In this document: in pieces, positions 38,239 through 41,668 of the stretch
Layout of the letters: each line of letters opens with the position of its first letter
Position numbering within the stretch: the stretch's first letter is position 1
Assembly: GCA_049999805.1 (NCBI GenBank)
Contig: JBNGIO010006409.1
Location: 1-41,668 of the forward strand
Reading direction: 5' to 3'
DNA: 41,668 nt
Origin: Folioceros fuciformis
Lineage: Eukaryota > Anthocerotophyta > Anthocerotopsida > Anthocerotales
The notes under the pieces: model-generated
Database searches by the model: none
What the model was told of the DNA's origin: nothing
What the model saw: the letters and a program-made list of their open reading frames with translations, nothing else
Program-made: the position numbers and the translations under genes

Positions 38239-40640
38239 TGTGGGGTTAAAATATGGTACCCAGGGGTACCGTGAGGTCCACACAAGCCCTCTATGTCGTT
38301 GTAGCTCTGGGATTCGATCCCAAGGGAATGATTAGTGTTAAACTACACAGGTTAGCTTCTAAAGTCAATTAGCACCTAAACTCGACTGACCCACGCACAC
38401 ACGTCCAGTGCTCGGTCCTTACCCAGCCCCCTTACTTCTCCCACTAGACGACTCTCCTACCACCCAGTCGCACCAGGGACTACCTCCCCCTAGACTACTC
38501 TTGGTGGCCCACCGGACTACCCTCCGTTCCCCAATGGACTACTATTGTCGTCTTTCGGGCTACCACTCGTGGGTCCCACTCCCTCTCTCTTTCTCTCTCT
38601 AGGATTTTCTCTCTCTCCGAGTCGTCCCTACCCGACTGTTTTCTCGCGCTTTCCCTTTTGCGCTTTCCTTCCTTGGTTCTCCACAAAATAGCCTCTCACC
38701 CTCAGGATCAAACGCGCACACATATGAACAGCAACAATCTGCCGGTCGCCTTCCACCCGTGTGATTTCACACTCTAGGTACACCCTCTGCAGTCTCAAAT
38801 CAACTTCCTCAAAGTCTCTCCAGTCTCATCGCGACTAGTTACTCATACACACCACGTCTCGTTACACATTACTCACCTCGCTTCTAGGGTTTCTCCGGCT
38901 TCGTTCTCCACTCACCAGTTTTCGATATACATTCTCCTCGTCTCTGGTTACTCGCTTCTCCTCTTTCTCACACACGCGCACCCTCGTGCTTCTTCTTATC
39001 CAATCCTCCGTCTTCTTTCTCAGCAATGCCCCTCCTGGGCTTCCATGAACATTGAGGAATGGTGAGGTACCGGAGCTAAGGGAAGAGGGACCTCTTGCAC
39101 TCCGAACTCGCGGATTTGGCTCCGACACCCACACCACCCACGTGACCACTCCGAGGATAGCTGGGGAGCTTCTCTCCCACTCGGCGAGGCTCCTCCTCCC
39201 GATTCGTCCCCGGACCTGATCACGGAGCGCCCACCACCTACACCCGCACCCCAAGTTGCTACGTGCGCTCGCTTGCCTGGACCTCCTGTCCAGCAATAGC
39301 CATCGCTAGGTTCCTGCAAGGTCGACTGCTCGGTTGGTGTTTTGCTACTTCCATAGGCCTTCAAACCGGCCTCTTGTACACGGTGATGGCGGTTTTTCCG
39401 CCATAAAGTCTGTCAGGCAAGGGGCTGCGCTCTTAAATTTCTGAGCGACTTGGGTCCGAATAAAGCACGCTAAAAAAAACTATTCTAGCCTGCATTTACT
39501 ATCGCCCTGTCCTACGCCGCTGGCGGCTTCCTCCTGGCCTTCGCACGTCACCCCTCGCTACTCCTCCTCTCGCTCTTCTGCCCCTCCGTTGATCCGGCAG
39601 GTCCTCCCAAAGGATCTTCACATCACTGCTGCTGCTGCTGGGCCTGGCTGGCGGTGCAGGTGGGTCCCGCCACTATGGTCCACCACGCCTCTTCAAGGAC
39701 TCTAGCACCAGCCCCCCTTCCTCCTGTTGGTCGCGCCCGTAGACCCTCCTGACCAACTCCAAGTTCCATTCATGGGGTCTGCCTCTGATCCCCTCCTCGC
39801 GTACGGACTCTATTAGCCTCAGGGCGCACTCCCTAACCAGCTGAGGTGCTGCATGGTTCCACTTCTGGGTCATAAAAGTCAGACCCAGCTCTGCCACCAA
39901 TTTTCCTGCCCTGACTCTCCAATGCTCCATGTTGGGCCACATAAGTAGGTCGATTTGGGAGACAGGAGGTCCCCTCTCCTGTCTAGAGGCTGCTGCTCCA
40001 GGGATCAGTTCAGGCCCCGACCTCATCCTACCTGTCCCCCTCCTCTCGCGCTCGGACTCAGAACTCTTCTGTCCTGGTCGCGCTCTGGCCCTTCCTCTGT
40101 TCGACCAGATCCCTCCACCGCTTGCGCCTTGGAGGTCTTCCACTCCTCTGCGCCTGCTCGACCCTTACGCCCTGCGCCGTCTGTCCCGTCGTCCTGGCGA
40201 TTTCGCCTTCCTCAGCCACTTTACGCTTCAAGTTACTCCCGCTCCCCACGCTTCCGGATACTGGACAAAGCTCCCCTTTCTCTAGGGTTTTAATACCCTG
40301 CCTGCTTTCTCTTCTTACTGCCCATCGGGCTACCACCAGTCGTTCCTCCGGCGACGGTTGCCCTGCCGGCTACCGTCGCCCCGTCGTCTCGGCCCTTACT
40401 TTGGCCTACCTTAATGTTCTCAAGGACTCGAGGGTCAGGGAGGCACTCGCTGCTTCCTCCTTCCTCCTTGTCCCGATCTCCAGTACACCCCAAACCCCGA
40501 AGCCCAAGGTGGACTTTCGGTATAAACACCCTGGTCTTACTCGCTTACTAAGCCGATTCGCTTGTCCCTTCACAAAAAGAATCACAACCTGCTCATTCCG
40601 TCGCTCAAAATGGGGATTCCGAAAGTTTTTTCCGTTCACA
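38239..40640 (+). mobile_element. Long LTR A, complete copy, 2,402 bp, probable solo LTR
   Basis: It begins TGTGGGGTTAAAATATGG and ends CCGTTCACA, flanked by ATATC at 38234-38238 and 40641-40645. TG...CA ends and the 5-bp duplication fit an LTR insertion. Both flanks are halves of one copia-3 LTR, so A inserted there. The first 100 bases align with LTRs B and C. No second copy of the head occurs inside, hence solo LTR. An AATAAA lies near 39459. Confidence 0.85.
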
Positions 40641-40645
40641 ATATC

Positions 40646-40765
40646 CTGGTATAACCTGGTATCACTTAGGTGGTAGATAACTACGAGTTCAATATGGGAT
40701 AATCTACACTATCCTAAGTGTTGTATGCTCTTAATAACAATTCAGTTAGAGCTTGATTTCTAACA
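40646..40765 (-). mobile_element. copia-3 5' LTR, outer half (right copy)
   Basis: This is the same as 2045-2164. Here both flanks of LTR A are visible, which shows that the two half LTRs are one interrupted LTR. The minus-strand start TGTTAGAAATC at 40765 adjoins copia-1 reverse transcriptase. Confidence 0.8.
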
Positions 40766-41668
40766 AAATGTTGTCTTGATGTCAAGTTGCATTAATTCAT
40801 AGTCATGGTGAGATGCTAAAGCTACAAGAATCCTAAGTGAGGTTATCTTAAGTATATGACTAAAAGTTTCATTATAATCAAATCCGTACTTTTGAGAATA
40901 TCCCTTTGCCACTAGTCTAGCTTTATATCTTTCTATGCTACCATCAGCATTTAACTTAATTTTAAAAGTCCACTTAGAGCCTACTAATTTTCTATCCTTA
41001 GGTAGACTAGTTAGGGTTCAAGTCTTATTAGCTTGTAGGGATTCTAATTCTAATTTAATTGCCTTTTTCCAGTGTTCCTTTTATGTGCATGTCATGTCTT
41101 CGTGATAATTGGCTGGAACAAATTGATCTATGGCTGCATGGAGGCAATAGGCTAAAGTGTTCTTAGGGTCCCGCCAATTAGTGGGGGAATATCTATTAAT
41201 TTTACTTGCATTATGTCTTTGAGGACGCCTGCCTCTTGTGTCAACGGGGTTGTCTTGTTGTGGAGTGTCCTCAATGTCCTCGTGAAGAGGATCTTCAACA
41301 GCTTGAGTATATGTAGGTTGAATGATGGAGTTAGGATCATTATTTAAATTCAAATACAATTTCCCATTTGCTTTTGGGGTCCTCGGTCGAGGGTGAGAGC
41401 CGGGCATCAAGTTGTGTGGCCGAGAGTCGCCCCGTGTGTCTATCTCAAATGCTTGGTAGAAAATACTCGTATCTACCGGTTCATGATGGCCGTGAGGGCA
41501 CGCTCCCGAGGATGTGCCGCCGTTGTGCGGATCTGGATGGCTAATTGGTTGCTAGGTGTGTGCTTCTTGCCGTGTGTAGACGTGTGGGCCTACTGTTGAT
41601 GAATGTGTGCCTGCTGAGTGCCCTCCGTGCTGGAAATGTCGTTGGCTATCCTCATCCTGGAGCGCTTC
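40766..41668 (-). pseudogene. copia-1 reverse transcriptase and linker fragment (right copy)
   Basis: This is identical to 2165-3067, including the TGA in place of Trp (plus-strand TCA at 41018-41020). It runs off the window end. By overlap it should continue as at 3068 onward. Confidence 0.85.

Larger units (their letters stand above)
38602..41668. repeat. Right copy of the 3,067-bp terminal direct repeat
   Basis: It repeats bases 1-3067 to the last base of the window. Within it, 39673-40529 repeats the unrecognised antisense ORF series, 40646-40765 the outer copia-3 LTR half, and 40766-41668 the copia-1 reverse transcriptase and linker fragment. Confidence 0.95.

Noticed and set aside
38246-38340. 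tRNA-derived SINE head in LTR A
   Set aside because: A B-box-like string is present, but no convincing A box at the right distance and the element has TG...CA ends and a 5-bp duplication, so LTR is the better reading.
1-41668. Virus or plasmid genome with direct terminal repeats
   Set aside because: Terminal repeats can mark such genomes, but the content is nested plant LTR retrotransposons with target duplications and a spliced plant gene; no capsid, replication or plasmid gene is seen.

Overview
This window looks like repeat-rich nuclear DNA of a streptophyte (land plant or close algal relative). It carries nested LTR retrotransposons primed by initiator-tRNA-Met, and the remains of one intron-containing plant gene: a plastid starch-branching-enzyme-like protein of the BE3/GLGB3 class. 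I see no rRNA, tRNA, CRISPR or bacterial-type operon. The species cannot be named from the sequence. There are five gaps of exactly 10 N.

Layout. (1) Bases 1-3067 recur without visible change as bases 38602-41668, so the two window ends overlap; removing one copy leaves a 38,601-bp unit. (2) From 2165 to about 16.1 kb lies a decayed Ty1/copia element on the minus strand (copia-1). A 10,436-bp Ty3/gypsy chromovirus (4331-14766, target duplication CAAGT) is inserted in it. That gypsy element is split between integrase and chromodomain by a 4,560-bp LTR-like insert (9601-14160, target duplication GGAGG) full of G-rich low-complexity DNA and a 22-bp satellite. (3) 16.1-19.0 kb holds small repeats, a possible LINE fragment and a palindrome-bearing LTR-like pair. 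(4) 19.06-25.84 kb holds the branching-enzyme-like gene in a rearranged state. C-terminal-half exons lie on the minus strand (19060-20855). A second, inverted copy of six of them lies on the plus strand (22425-23582). The N-terminal-half exons lie further right on the plus strand (24299-25835). The loop between the inverted copies holds an intact 348-codon ORF with a coiled-coil repeat. (5) 26.3-30.2 kb is a plus-strand copia element (copia-2) cut by a second long LTR (B, from 30205). (6) 33.05-38.24 kb plus 40.65-40.77 kb is a third copia element on the minus strand (copia-3). Its 5' LTR is interrupted by a third long LTR (A, 38239-40640, target duplication ATATC), and copia-3 itself sits in the reverse transcriptase of copia-1.

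Long LTRs A, B and C share a head of about 100 bp (TGTGG start, then a block around GGGATTCGATCCC) but differ greatly in length and body, like LARD-type non-autonomous retrotransposons. All recognisable retroelement ORFs are broken, many by stops of the CAG-to-TAG or TGG-to-TAG/TGA kind. The window is therefore mostly a graveyard of nested elements around a rearranged, probably inactive host gene. The points most worth checking are the terminal redundancy, the split and inverted branching-enzyme locus, the intact loop ORF and the long-LTR family.
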